Positions 1 through 6,419 of a DNA stretch of 9,611 nt are shown piece by piece. Position 1 is the stretch's first letter. Every line of letters starts with the position of its first letter. Both the position numbers and the translations under genes were made by a program. Under the pieces are notes generated by a model. The model did not search any database. It saw only the letters and a program-made list of their open reading frames with translations, and was not told where the DNA came from. The stretch lies in NCBI GenBank assembly GCA_014653935.1, contig JACWDU010000017.1, positions 1-9,611 of the forward strand. Direction: 5' to 3'. Source of the DNA: Pelagibacterales bacterium SAG-MED23. GTDB taxonomy: Bacteria; Pseudomonadota; Alphaproteobacteria; Pelagibacterales; Pelagibacteraceae.

Positions 1-578
1 ATGTAGCTAAATATATTGAATTACTAAAAGAATTAGATTTAAAGTTAGTTAAAGTAATTGATACTCATATACATGCTGATCATGTAACTGGTGCATCTAA
101 ACTTAAAGATATAACCAAATGTTCCACAATTATGGGCGATCATACTCCAGCAGAATCTGTTGAAATTAAAGTGAGAGATGACGAATATATTAACATAGAT
201 AATTTGAAAATCAGAGCTTTATATACACCTGGACATACTTCTGATAGCTACAGCTTTTTAATGGATAATTATCTTTTTTCAGGTGATACATTATTAATAA
301 ATGGAACTGGTAGAACGGACTTTCAAAATGGTAATGCAAAAGATGCTTACAATTCAATTTTTAATAAGCTTTTAAAACTTCCGGAAGAAACCTTTTTATA
401 CCCTGCTCATGACTATAAGGGAGAAAAAGTAAGCACAATTGGCAAAGAAAAAAAACAAAACCCAAGACTACAAGTAAATAGTGTAGATGAATACGTTGAG
501 ATCATGAACAATTTAAATCTAAAAAAACCAACTGAAATTGATTTTAATGTTACAAAAAATATTAATCTTGGCGCTTAA
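1..578 (+). CDS. Persulfide dioxygenase, ETHE1-like metallo-beta-lactamase fold protein (5' end outside window)
   Basis: This gene is open from the left edge; the first whole codon is at position 3, so 191 C-terminal residues are visible and the start lies upstream. The sequence shows the metal motif THIHADH (H22, H24, D26, H27 counting from position 3), PGHT with H78, GDTLL with D95, the string GTGRTDFQ, and YPAHDY with H136. The H22/H78/D95 pattern fits the 2-His-1-Asp iron site of ETHE1 enzymes, and GRTDFQ is a hallmark of that branch rather than of glyoxalase II. The family oxidises glutathione persulfide to sulfite using oxygen, in the cytoplasm. Family length is usually about 230 to 250 residues, so roughly 40 to 60 are missing here because of the window edge, not because the gene is broken. 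It ends one base before the convergent thioredoxin-like gene. A glyoxalase II role is less likely. Confidence 0.88.
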   Translation, partial: VAKYIELLKELDLKLVKVIDTHIHADHVTGASKLKDITKCSTIMGDHTPAESVEIKVRDDEYINIDNLKIRALYTPGHTSDSYSFLMDNYLFSGDTLLINGTGRTDFQNGNAKDAYNSIFNKLLKLPEETFLYPAHDYKGEKVSTIGKEKKQNPRLQVNSVDEYVEIMNNLNLKKPTEIDFNVTKNINLGA

Positions 579-595
579 TTTAAATTGAGGTTTTT
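574..595 (+). terminator. Weak candidate terminator of the dioxygenase gene
   Basis: Positions 574 to 589 read CTTAATTTAAATTGAG, which can fold into a 6-bp, mostly A-T stem with a TTAA loop, followed by GTTTTT. It overlaps the stop codon of the dioxygenase gene and the end of the convergent thioredoxin-like gene. The stem is weak, so this is only a candidate; the other strand has no U-tract here. Confidence 0.25.
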
Positions 596-963
596 ATAGC
601 TTCATAAATTAGATCTTTAGTAGTCTCGCCAATACTTCGATAAACTTCTATGTTATCTTTAAAAATTAATAACGTAGTTTGGTATTTCACATCAAATAAA
701 TCAGCAATTTCTTTGTTTGTTACATCAAATGAAAAATATTCAATATTATCAAATTTGATGTCCTGCAACTCGCCTTCATTTTTTGCTTTTTTTAAAACTT
801 TCATTTGACTTGCGCATGATGAGCAGTATTTGATCCATGAACTTACTATTACAATTTTGCCATCTAACTGAGCTTTATTAAATAAATTTTTATTAAAAGT
901 TGTTTCTTTTGCGTATCCACTAAATGTAAAAATGCAAAAAATTAATATTAGTATTTTTTTCAT
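580..963 (-). CDS. Secreted thioredoxin-like protein with CXXC and no cis-proline
   Basis: A 127-residue protein is predicted. Residues 1 to about 18 (MKKILILIFCIFTFSGYA) look like a signal peptide with cleavage after GYA, so it should act in the periplasm. The rest follows the thioredoxin fold: a beta strand (KIVIVSS), an active-site-like C47-S-S-C50, and the strand TTLLIFKDN. The usual WCxxC tryptophan is Tyr, and the position of the conserved cis-proline is Thr96 (YQTT where thioredoxins have xxPT). I chose ATG 963 because it gives a clean signal peptide and lies one base after the rhodanese stop (TAA-T-ATG). A longer reading from 1032 would overlap the rhodanese gene by 68 bases and bury the signal peptide. 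It is probably translationally coupled to the rhodanese. The substrate is unknown; a role in periplasmic thiol or sulfur chemistry is inferred. Confidence 0.8.
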   Translation of the reverse strand: MKKILILIFCIFTFSGYAKETTFNKNLFNKAQLDGKIVIVSSWIKYCSSCASQMKVLKKAKNEGELQDIKFDNIEYFSFDVTNKEIADLFDVKYQTTLLIFKDNIEVYRSIGETTKDLIYEAIKTSI

Positions 964-964
964 A

Positions 965-1348
965 TTATAAAATCTTAAATTTACTATTTTTAAGAGCTCC
1001 AAAACCACCTTCGATATGTGAAATTTTTTCAAAGCCCATTTCTTTCAAAGTTTTAGCAGCTAGAGCTGATCTTAAACCACCAGCACAAAATAAAACTATT
1101 TCTTTATTCGAGTCTAATTTTCCCTTTTTAAAATAAGCACTTTCAGGATCTAACCAAAATTCCAACATACCTCTTGGAATATGATGTGAGTTTTCTATTC
1201 TACCTTCTTTTTCTAATTCTCTAATATCTCTAATATCAATTAAATTACATTCGTTATTTTCTGATAATTCGAATGCTTCATCTGTATTAATTGTTTTAAT
1301 TTCTTTTAAAGCTTCTTCTACTAGGGTTTGTGCTGATTTAAATGTCAT
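965..1348 (-). CDS. Single-domain rhodanese-like sulfurtransferase
   Basis: A 127-residue protein forms one rhodanese domain. The features seen are the LIDIRDIRELEKEGRI strand-loop, the HIPRGML segment, and the active loop CAGGLRS with the catalytic cysteine at residue 88, followed by the ALAAKTLKEMGF helix and the EGGFGAL end. Such proteins carry sulfane sulfur as a cysteine persulfide; no signal peptide is seen, so a cytoplasmic site is expected. The C-terminus is slightly short, lacking the usual W...GxP tail. It precedes the thioredoxin-like gene by one base and lies near a persulfide dioxygenase, which suggests persulfide handling. An AGGA element lies 12 bases before the ATG. The specific donor and acceptor cannot be told from sequence. 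Confidence 0.87.
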   Translation of the reverse strand: MTFKSAQTLVEEALKEIKTINTDEAFELSENNECNLIDIRDIRELEKEGRIENSHHIPRGMLEFWLDPESAYFKKGKLDSNKEIVLFCAGGLRSALAAKTLKEMGFEKISHIEGGFGALKNSKFKIL

Positions 1349-1370
1349 ATAAATAATTTATCCTACTGTA

Positions 1371-1400
1371 TATATATTAGTTTATCTAATTTATTTTAAA
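1371..1400 (-). promoter_or_regulatory. Possible promoter for the rhodanese/thioredoxin-like pair
   Basis: In the 54 bases between azlD and the rhodanese gene the minus strand reads TTTAAA (1400 to 1395), 18 bases, then TATATA (1376 to 1371), with an AGGA element at 1364 to 1361 and the ATG at 1348. Each hexamer matches the sigma-70 consensus at only 4 of 6 places and the region is very AT-rich, so this is weak. It would let the sulfur pair be transcribed apart from azlCD. Confidence 0.25.
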
Positions 1401-1402
1401 TC

Positions 1403-1717
1403 TTAAAAAACAAAAATTATCAACCAATATGATACTAAACCAGAAAATATTGTTGCTAAAATATTTTTGGTCAAAACTCCAATAAACATAGCAATAATTG
1501 CAGCTAAAATTTTAGGATTATCCTCCAATTGAATTGATCCATAGCTATCTAAAAATATAGCTGGAAATATTATCGCAGGAAAAATTGCTGAGGGTACAAA
1601 GGATAAAACTTCTCTAATTCTATCATTAAACATTTCTTTTTTAAGTAATGCAATCATCGAGAACCTTGTTAAAAAAGTAATTAGTCCACAGTAAATTATT
1701 AATTCAATATTACTCAT
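1403..1717 (-). CDS. azlD: AzlD family small subunit of branched-chain amino acid exporter
   Basis: This 104-residue protein is almost wholly hydrophobic, with three to four membrane segments (about 4-22, 40-57, 69-88 and 90-104). The pattern TRF near residue 18, followed by VLSFVPSAIFPAIIFPAIF, is typical of AzlD. Family members pair with AzlC in the inner membrane to export branched-chain amino acids or related compounds. Its ATG lies inside the end of azlC with an 8-base overlap (ATGAGTAA), so the two are translationally coupled. The length is normal for the family. The substrate in this organism is inferred from the family only. Confidence 0.85.
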   Translation of the reverse strand: MSNIELIIYCGLITFLTRFSMIALLKKEMFNDRIREVLSFVPSAIFPAIIFPAIFLDSYGSIQLEDNPKILAAIIAMFIGVLTKNILATIFSGLVSYWLIIFVF

Positions 1718-2411
1718 GTTTTTTTTTAATAGATCTCGTTAAAATAAATGCTACTAATAAACCAACTGATGCAGCTACAATTACGTATGCTTTGAAGGGG
1801 ATCATTTGATAACCTAAAGTTGCAATAGTACCCGAAACTATAATTACAATTACATTAATTAATTTTCTAAAATCATTAACTAGTAAAGCCAGAAATGTAA
1901 GTGGAATAGCAAAAGTTAAACCCAGTCTTTCTGGAATTATCGAACCAAGATAAATTCCAATTATTGTAGTAATTTGCCAAATTGTCCAACAATTTAACCC
2001 ACCGCCAATTAAATGAAAGTATTTATCTTTATCTTTTTTATTTTGTTTAAAATGATCATTTGAAACTGCAAATGCTTGGTCAACTAATAAATAAGAAACA
2101 ATTATTTTCCAAGTTAAATTAAGGTCCGAAAGATGTTCGGACAAAACAGTTCCGTACAACAAATGTCTTGAATTAACAGCTCCTACTGAACTTAAAATTA
2201 CCAAAGAAGAAGCGCCAGCAGAAAATAATTGTAGAAAAATTATTTGTGATGCTCCACCAAAAATAATAATCGACATTGCTATTGTAGTAAATGGTGTCAA
2301 TCCTAAATCAATTGCCAACACACCAAAGATTATTCCAAAAGGAATAACAGGTATCATCAAAGGGCTTGTATCTTTTACACCTTTAAAAAAATTTTTTAGT
2401 TTATTACTCAT
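1710..2411 (-). CDS. azlC: AzlC family large subunit of branched-chain amino acid exporter
   Basis: A 233-residue membrane protein. It shows the AzlC pattern: an N-terminal FFKGVKDTSPLMIPVIPFGI, the GGASQIIFLQLFSAGA segment, the NSRHLLYG motif near residues 80 to 87, and further hydrophobic segments to about residue 225, with a basic tail (RSIKKKHE). AzlC with AzlD exports branched-chain amino acids in characterised members. It starts 15 bases after the fbpC stop with no strong ribosome binding site, which suggests it is read from the iron transporter transcript. Pairing of this exporter with a ferric iron importer is not a textbook arrangement. Length and motifs are complete. Confidence 0.87.
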   Translation of the reverse strand: MSNKLKNFFKGVKDTSPLMIPVIPFGIIFGVLAIDLGLTPFTTIAMSIIIFGGASQIIFLQLFSAGASSLVILSSVGAVNSRHLLYGTVLSEHLSDLNLTWKIIVSYLLVDQAFAVSNDHFKQNKKDKDKYFHLIGGGLNCWTIWQITTIIGIYLGSIIPERLGLTFAIPLTFLALLVNDFRKLINVIVIIVSGTIATLGYQMIPFKAYVIVAASVGLLVAFILTRSIKKKHE

Positions 2412-2426
2412 TTGTACAAGCTTTTA

Positions 2427-3488
2427 TTAAAAGCAGACAATATGATCAATATGTATTGGTCTTTTTATTCCAAATTTTTCATCTACCTCGTGTTGATGAA
2501 TATGATGCGAATGAACAAATACTGGTATTAAGGTGTTACTTGGAGTTTTGAGAGTATAAATAAAGTTAGTTCCTCTAAATTTTCTATCAACTACCTCTAA
2601 TTTCAAATTACTTTTATCATCATGTTCTAAATCTTCAGGCTGAAGAAGTAATTGTACATTTGAACCTTCTTCGTAATGTTTAATAAAATTTCCTTCAATA
2701 GTTCCCAAATCCCAGCTTTCTAAAGTATTTTTACCTGTTACTTTTGCTGGAATTAGAATTCCTCTGTTTAAAAAATTAACTACCTCAACTGAATTTGGGA
2801 AATGATAAACTTTATAAGGATCATCAAATTGTTTTAGCTCTTGGTTAATAATTATCCCACACTTTGAACCCAAGTAGAAAGCTTCATAAGAGTCATGAGT
2901 TACAATAATTGTAGTTATTTTTAATTCATTTAATATTTTTTTTAATCTTACTTGTATCTCTTCCTTAAAACTTTGATCAACATTAGACAAAGGTTCATCT
3001 AATAAAAGAAGATCAGGCTGGGTTATTAATGATCTAGCAAGTGAAGCTCTTTGAGCTTCTCCAGCACTAATCTGATGAGGATATTTATTTAATATGTGGA
3101 AGATATCTAATAAATCGACTATTTCTTTCAAGCCAATCTTTTTATCTTTTTTTCCCTTATTTCTCTCAGCTCCTAATAATATATTTTTTTCAACTGTATA
3201 ATGAGGAAACAAACTATTATCTTGGAACGCTAAAGATATATTTCTATTTTCAGGTTCTACATTAATTGTTTTTGAAGATAAAATTTTATTATTTAATTCA
3301 ATTGATCCATTGTCTATCTTTTCTAATCCAGCAATAGTTCTTAGTATTGTAGTTTTTCCAATACCAGAAGGACCCAAAAGACATATAACATCTCCTTCAT
3401 TTTTTATAGAAAAGGAAACATCTTTAACTTTGGTTTTTCCACTTACACTAAAATTAACATTTTTTACTTCGAAAAAATTTTTAGTCAT
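2427..3488 (-). CDS. fbpC: Ferric iron ABC transporter, ATP-binding protein
   Basis: A 353-residue ABC ATPase that powers ferric iron import with FbpB and FbpA. It has Walker A GPSGIGKTT (39-47), Q-loop Gln89, a signature written ISAGEAQR (140-147), Walker B LLLLDEP (160-166), D-loop SNVD and H-loop His198, then a C-terminal TOBE-type regulatory domain from about 240. The signature differs from the usual LSGGQ (first Gly to Ala, Gln to Glu), but the key Ser and second Gly are kept. The C-terminus is His-rich: seven His between 326 and 349, beginning HSHHIHQH. Its ATG overlaps the fbpB stop by 8 bases (ATGACTAA), with GAGAG just upstream. Length is normal. A related spermidine or sulfate type ATPase is possible by fold, but the neighbours decide for iron. 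Confidence 0.9.
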   Translation of the reverse strand: MTKNFFEVKNVNFSVSGKTKVKDVSFSIKNEGDVICLLGPSGIGKTTILRTIAGLEKIDNGSIELNNKILSSKTINVEPENRNISLAFQDNSLFPHYTVEKNILLGAERNKGKKDKKIGLKEIVDLLDIFHILNKYPHQISAGEAQRASLARSLITQPDLLLLDEPLSNVDQSFKEEIQVRLKKILNELKITTIIVTHDSYEAFYLGSKCGIIINQELKQFDDPYKVYHFPNSVEVVNFLNRGILIPAKVTGKNTLESWDLGTIEGNFIKHYEEGSNVQLLLQPEDLEHDDKSNLKLEVVDRKFRGTNFIYTLKTPSNTLIPVFVHSHHIHQHEVDEKFGIKRPIHIDHIVCF

Positions 3489-5100
3489 TTGACTCTCTTA
3501 ATATATATTTTGATGTAATTATAATAAAGAAACTTGCAATTAAAATTAAAAATAATGAGGGCACTGCAGCAGCCTCTAATAAGTCCTCAGATGCAGAAAT
3601 ATACGCTGTAGTTGCAAAAGTTTCAAAATTAAAAGGTCTTAATATTAGAGTTATAGGTAATTCCCTTACAATTTCTAAAGATATTAAAATAACAATAAAT
3701 AAAAGAGAATTCCTTAAAAAAGGAACATGTATATTCATAAAAGTTTTTCTTTTTGAAAAACCAAGAAGATATGCACTTTCATCAACTGAAATATTAATTT
3801 TTTCATAACCAGATTTTATTCCATTAAAAGCTAAAGAATAGAATCTTACAAAATAAACTAAAACTAATCCAAGAATTGAACCAATGAACATTTTTTTAAT
3901 AGATAAAAAACCTAATGACTTAATTATATTTTCATCAAACCAAGCAATAAAAGTTATAAAAGCAATTGCCAAAATTACTCCAGGAATTGCGTAACCAGAA
4001 ATTGATAATGTGGATAAAATATTTAAGGTTTTATTATTTGAAACCCGATTGCCGTAGTTTGATACTAAAGAGAATATTATTAGCACAAAACTAGATAAAA
4101 AAACTAAATAAAGAGTATTTAACAAAAGATCAATAATTTGGAGATCAAACAAGTTTTCTGGAAATTTAATTGTCCAATACAACATTTGACTTAATGGAAA
4201 TAGAAAACTCATGAAGAATACAAAAAAACATCCTACAAATGCAAAGATTGCCTTATTGCCAGAAAGTTCTAATTTTTCTTTCTGTTTAAAACCACCTCTA
4301 GAATTGAAGTGATATTTTGCTTTTCGTCTGGATAAATTCTCGAGCACAAATAACGAAAATATAAATAGTAATAAGAAAAAAGATATTCGATTTGCAAAAG
4401 CTAAATCGTCAAAAGTTATCCAAGAATTATATATACCAGTAGTTAAAGTATTAATTGAAAAAAAATCCACTGCTCCAAATTCTGCTAAGGTTTCCATTGC
4501 AACCAAAGATAAACCAGCAACAATTGCAGGTCTAGCAGCAGGCAATATAATCTTATAAAATGATTTTAATTTTGAAAAACCAAGATTTTTTCCTAGATCT
4601 ATTAAGTTTTGTGACTGATATAAAAAAGATGCTCTAACGAGAATATAAACATAAGCAAATAAAGAAAAGCTAATTGATATTATTGCACCAAACATTCCAT
4701 CAAACTTTGGAATACTTTTGTTGTAATTTGCATCACCAAATAAAGTTTTTAAAATACTAAAAGCAGTCCCGTAGTTTTCAAAAAAAGCTGTTAAAGAATA
4801 AGCGTAAATATAAGGAGGAACTGCAAAAGATAAAATTAATGCCCATTTGAAAAAATTACTACCTGGAAATTTATAAAAAGATACTAAGTAAGCTGTTCCA
4901 GTACCTAATAGAAATGTTAAAATCAATACTGAGATTAATAATGAAACTGAATTAAAAATATACTCTATTAAAAAAGTATTTTTTAAAATTTCATAGTAAT
5001 TAGATGTATTTTCAAAGAAACTTGTAAATACCGTGATAATTGGAATTAATACAAAAAAAGAAATTAAAAAAGAACTAAGATACCAGCTATTGAATTTCAT
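3481..5100 (-). CDS. fbpB: Ferric iron ABC transporter, fused double permease
   Basis: A 539-residue inner membrane protein made of two permease halves in one chain, as in the FbpB family. The two cytoplasmic EAA-type loops that contact the ATPase are visible: LGFSKLKSFYKIILP ending near residue 187, and LGFSKRKTFMNIHVP ending near residue 460. About a dozen hydrophobic segments are present. I chose ATG 5100 because AAGGCGG lies 8 bases before it and the first membrane segment then starts near residue 10. The longer reading from 5154 would place 18 extra residues inside the terminator hairpin upstream and is unlikely. It overlaps fbpC by 8 bases. It is separated from fbpA by a hairpin that probably lowers its expression. 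Confidence 0.9.
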   Translation of the reverse strand: MKFNSWYLSSFLISFFVLIPIITVFTSFFENTSNYYEILKNTFLIEYIFNSVSLLISVLILTFLLGTGTAYLVSFYKFPGSNFFKWALILSFAVPPYIYAYSLTAFFENYGTAFSILKTLFGDANYNKSIPKFDGMFGAIISISFSLFAYVYILVRASFLYQSQNLIDLGKNLGFSKLKSFYKIILPAARPAIVAGLSLVAMETLAEFGAVDFFSINTLTTGIYNSWITFDDLAFANRISFFLLLFIFSLFVLENLSRRKAKYHFNSRGGFKQKEKLELSGNKAIFAFVGCFFVFFMSFLFPLSQMLYWTIKFPENLFDLQIIDLLLNTLYLVFLSSFVLIIFSLVSNYGNRVSNNKTLNILSTLSISGYAIPGVILAIAFITFIAWFDENIIKSLGFLSIKKMFIGSILGLVLVYFVRFYSLAFNGIKSGYEKINISVDESAYLLGFSKRKTFMNIHVPFLRNSLLFIVILISLEIVRELPITLILRPFNFETFATTAYISASEDLLEAAAVPSLFLILIASFFIIITSKYILRESND

Positions 5101-5108
5101 ATTATAAT

Positions 5109-5115
5109 CCGCCTT
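5109..5115 (-). promoter_or_regulatory. Ribosome binding site of fbpB
   Basis: AAGGCGG on the minus strand sits 8 bases upstream of the ATG at 5100. It decides the start of fbpB against the longer open frame beginning at 5154, and it lies after the hairpin and U-tract, so only read-through transcripts, or transcripts begun in between, would use it. Confidence 0.6.
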
Positions 5116-5122
5116 ATAAATG

Positions 5123-5168
5123 AAAAAAGTAAAGTGTCCACAACAAATCCCCATTTACTGCGGACACT
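5123..5168 (-). terminator. Strong intrinsic terminator/attenuator between fbpA and fbpB
   Basis: On the minus strand, 5168 to 5133 fold into an unbroken 16-bp stem: arm AGTGTCCGCAGTAAAT, loop GGGG, arm ATTTGTTGTGGACACT. It is followed by TTACTTTTTT (5132 to 5123). Thirteen pairs are Watson-Crick and three are G-U, which form only in minus-strand RNA; the plus-strand RNA would have A-C mismatches there. This marks the element as acting on the iron operon transcript. It lies 12 bases after the small ORF stop and 32 bases before fbpB. Since fbpB has no obvious promoter of its own, partial termination that keeps FbpA in excess is the likely role. Protection of the fbpA mRNA 3' end is an alternative or added role. 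Confidence 0.8.
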
Positions 5169-5179
5169 ATTTAAGAAAA

Positions 5180-5350
5180 TCAAAAATTAAATACTTTTAG
5201 GATATGCGGAACCTCCTTAGTTTTAATTTGAGACATTTTTCTTTTATTTATTCTTTCATTGATCTTTTTACACTCCTGTAAACATGGGGAACATGCACTG
5301 GAAGATTTATTTAAATCAACATCAGAAATAAATTTTTTTTGTTTTTTCAC
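5180..5350 (-). CDS. Candidate small Cys-containing protein downstream of fbpA
   Basis: An open frame of 56 residues starts at GTG 5350, three bases after the fbpA stop codon, and ends at TGA 5180, before the hairpin. It is charged and Lys-rich, has no signal peptide or membrane segment, and carries C20-S-P-C23-L-Q-E-C27 (CxxCxxxC), followed by a helical KKINERINKRK stretch. Codon choice resembles that of its neighbours. I do not recognise a family. Being between a ferric iron binding protein gene and its permease, an iron- or thiol-related role is possible but unproven. Against it: the start is GTG with only a weak GGA-type ribosome site in the end of fbpA, and 57 codons without a stop could be chance. 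Confidence 0.4.
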   Translation of the reverse strand: MKKQKKFISDVDLNKSSSACSPCLQECKKINERINKRKMSQIKTKEVPHILKVFNF

Positions 5351-5353
5351 TTG

Positions 5354-6382
5354 TTATTTCCATCCAGCAGCTGTCATTACTTCTAATGCGGCAGCTTGAT
5401 TTTTTCCATAAGAAGCTAGTTTAGTTTTCATATCTTGTTGAAAATCTAATCCTAAGTTATTTACTACTAATGGATTTGGTGAAACACCATCAATCATTGG
5501 AAACTCAAATGTATTGTTAGTGAAGTGCTCTTGAGATTGTGGAGTTAATAAAAACTCTACAAGTTTAACAGCATTATCTTTATTAGGTGCTCCTTTTACT
5601 AAAGCTGCACAACTAACATTCATGTGCGTTCCTCTACCATTTTGATTTGGAAAGAAAGCTTTTACTTTTTTAGCAGCTGCTTGTTGTTCTGCACCTTTTT
5701 TTCCAGATAACATTAGGGCTAAATAGTAAGTGTTAGCTACTGCAATATCAGCTTCTCCTGCTGCTACTGCCATGATCTGAGCTCTGTCATTTCCTTTAGA
5801 GTCTCTAGCCATGTTAGCAACAACTCCTTTTGCCCATTCAGCTGTAGCTTTTTTTCCATTATTTTCAATTAATGAAGCTACAAGAGATTTATTATATATG
5901 TTGCTAGATTTTCTTATTACTAATCTTCCTTTCCATTTAGGATCAGCTAGACCCTCATAAGACATTCCAGATAATTCAGCACCAGTAACTCTTTCAGGTG
6001 AATAATAAATTATTCTAGCTCTTTTTGCTATTCCAACCCATTTACTTGTTTTAAAACTTTTTGGAACGGCAGCTTTTATAGCTGAAGATGTTAAACCACC
6101 TTGAAGATGACCTTTTGCATCCATAGCACCACATCTTCCAGCGTCAGCAGTGATGTAAAGATCTGCAGAAGAATCAGCACCCTCTTCGATTATTCTTTTT
6201 TCTAAAGCACCTGATTTTCCATTTATCAGATTAACTTTAATTCCAGTCATGCTTGTAAATTTGGAATAAAGCTCTGCATCAGCTTTGTAATGCCTTGCAT
6301 TAAATACATTAACTTCATTAGCAACAGCGATTGCTGAAACAAATAAAGAAGTGATTAATGCTATTATTGTTACTCTTTTCAT
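5354..6382 (-). CDS. fbpA: Periplasmic ferric iron-binding protein (FbpA/FutA type)
   Basis: A 342-residue solute-binding protein. Residues 1 to 21 form a signal peptide with cleavage after AVA21, so it acts in the periplasm, capturing Fe(III) and delivering it to FbpBC. Likely iron ligands are His31 and Tyr32 (FNARHY), Tyr163 (NIYNKS) and the pair Tyr219-Tyr220 (ANTYY); this is the His plus four Tyr set of FutA-type proteins. AAAGGA lies 6 bases before the ATG. Composition is richer in Ala, Gly and Lys and more regular in codon use than neighbouring genes, as expected for a very highly expressed periplasmic protein. It is the first gene of the iron unit, has a Fur-type operator upstream and a terminator hairpin downstream. 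Names such as idiA, afuA or futA are used for homologues. Confidence 0.93.
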   Translation of the reverse strand: MKRVTIIALITSLFVSAIAVANEVNVFNARHYKADAELYSKFTSMTGIKVNLINGKSGALEKRIIEEGADSSADLYITADAGRCGAMDAKGHLQGGLTSSAIKAAVPKSFKTSKWVGIAKRARIIYYSPERVTGAELSGMSYEGLADPKWKGRLVIRKSSNIYNKSLVASLIENNGKKATAEWAKGVVANMARDSKGNDRAQIMAVAAGEADIAVANTYYLALMLSGKKGAEQQAAAKKVKAFFPNQNGRGTHMNVSCAALVKGAPNKDNAVKLVEFLLTPQSQEHFTNNTFEFPMIDGVSPNPLVVNNLGLDFQQDMKTKLASYGKNQAAALEVMTAAGWK

Positions 6383-6419
6383 TTATTATCCTTTTCTCAG
6401 CACATAAGTTATTTGAAAA

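Noticed and set aside
964..1032. Longer N-terminus for the thioredoxin-like protein
   Set aside because: It would overlap the rhodanese gene by 68 bases and place residues before a good signal peptide; ATG 963 is better.
3310..3492. Plus-strand 60-residue open frame
   Set aside because: It lies fully opposite the conserved Walker A part of fbpC and has no recognisable features; it is a shadow frame.
5101..5154. Longer N-terminus for fbpB
   Set aside because: The extra 18 codons overlap part of the hairpin and its U-tract, and the ATG at 5100 has a good ribosome site.
5204..5220. Plus-strand ACCTCCTTA resembling the 3' end of 16S rRNA
   Set aside because: Only about nine bases match and no other rRNA sequence is around; it is the complement of a Shine-Dalgarno-like string.
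5204..5281. Plus-strand 25-residue open frame in the fbpA-fbpB spacer
   Set aside because: Short, hydrophobic low-complexity translation, opposite in strand to all neighbours and opposite the better small ORF.
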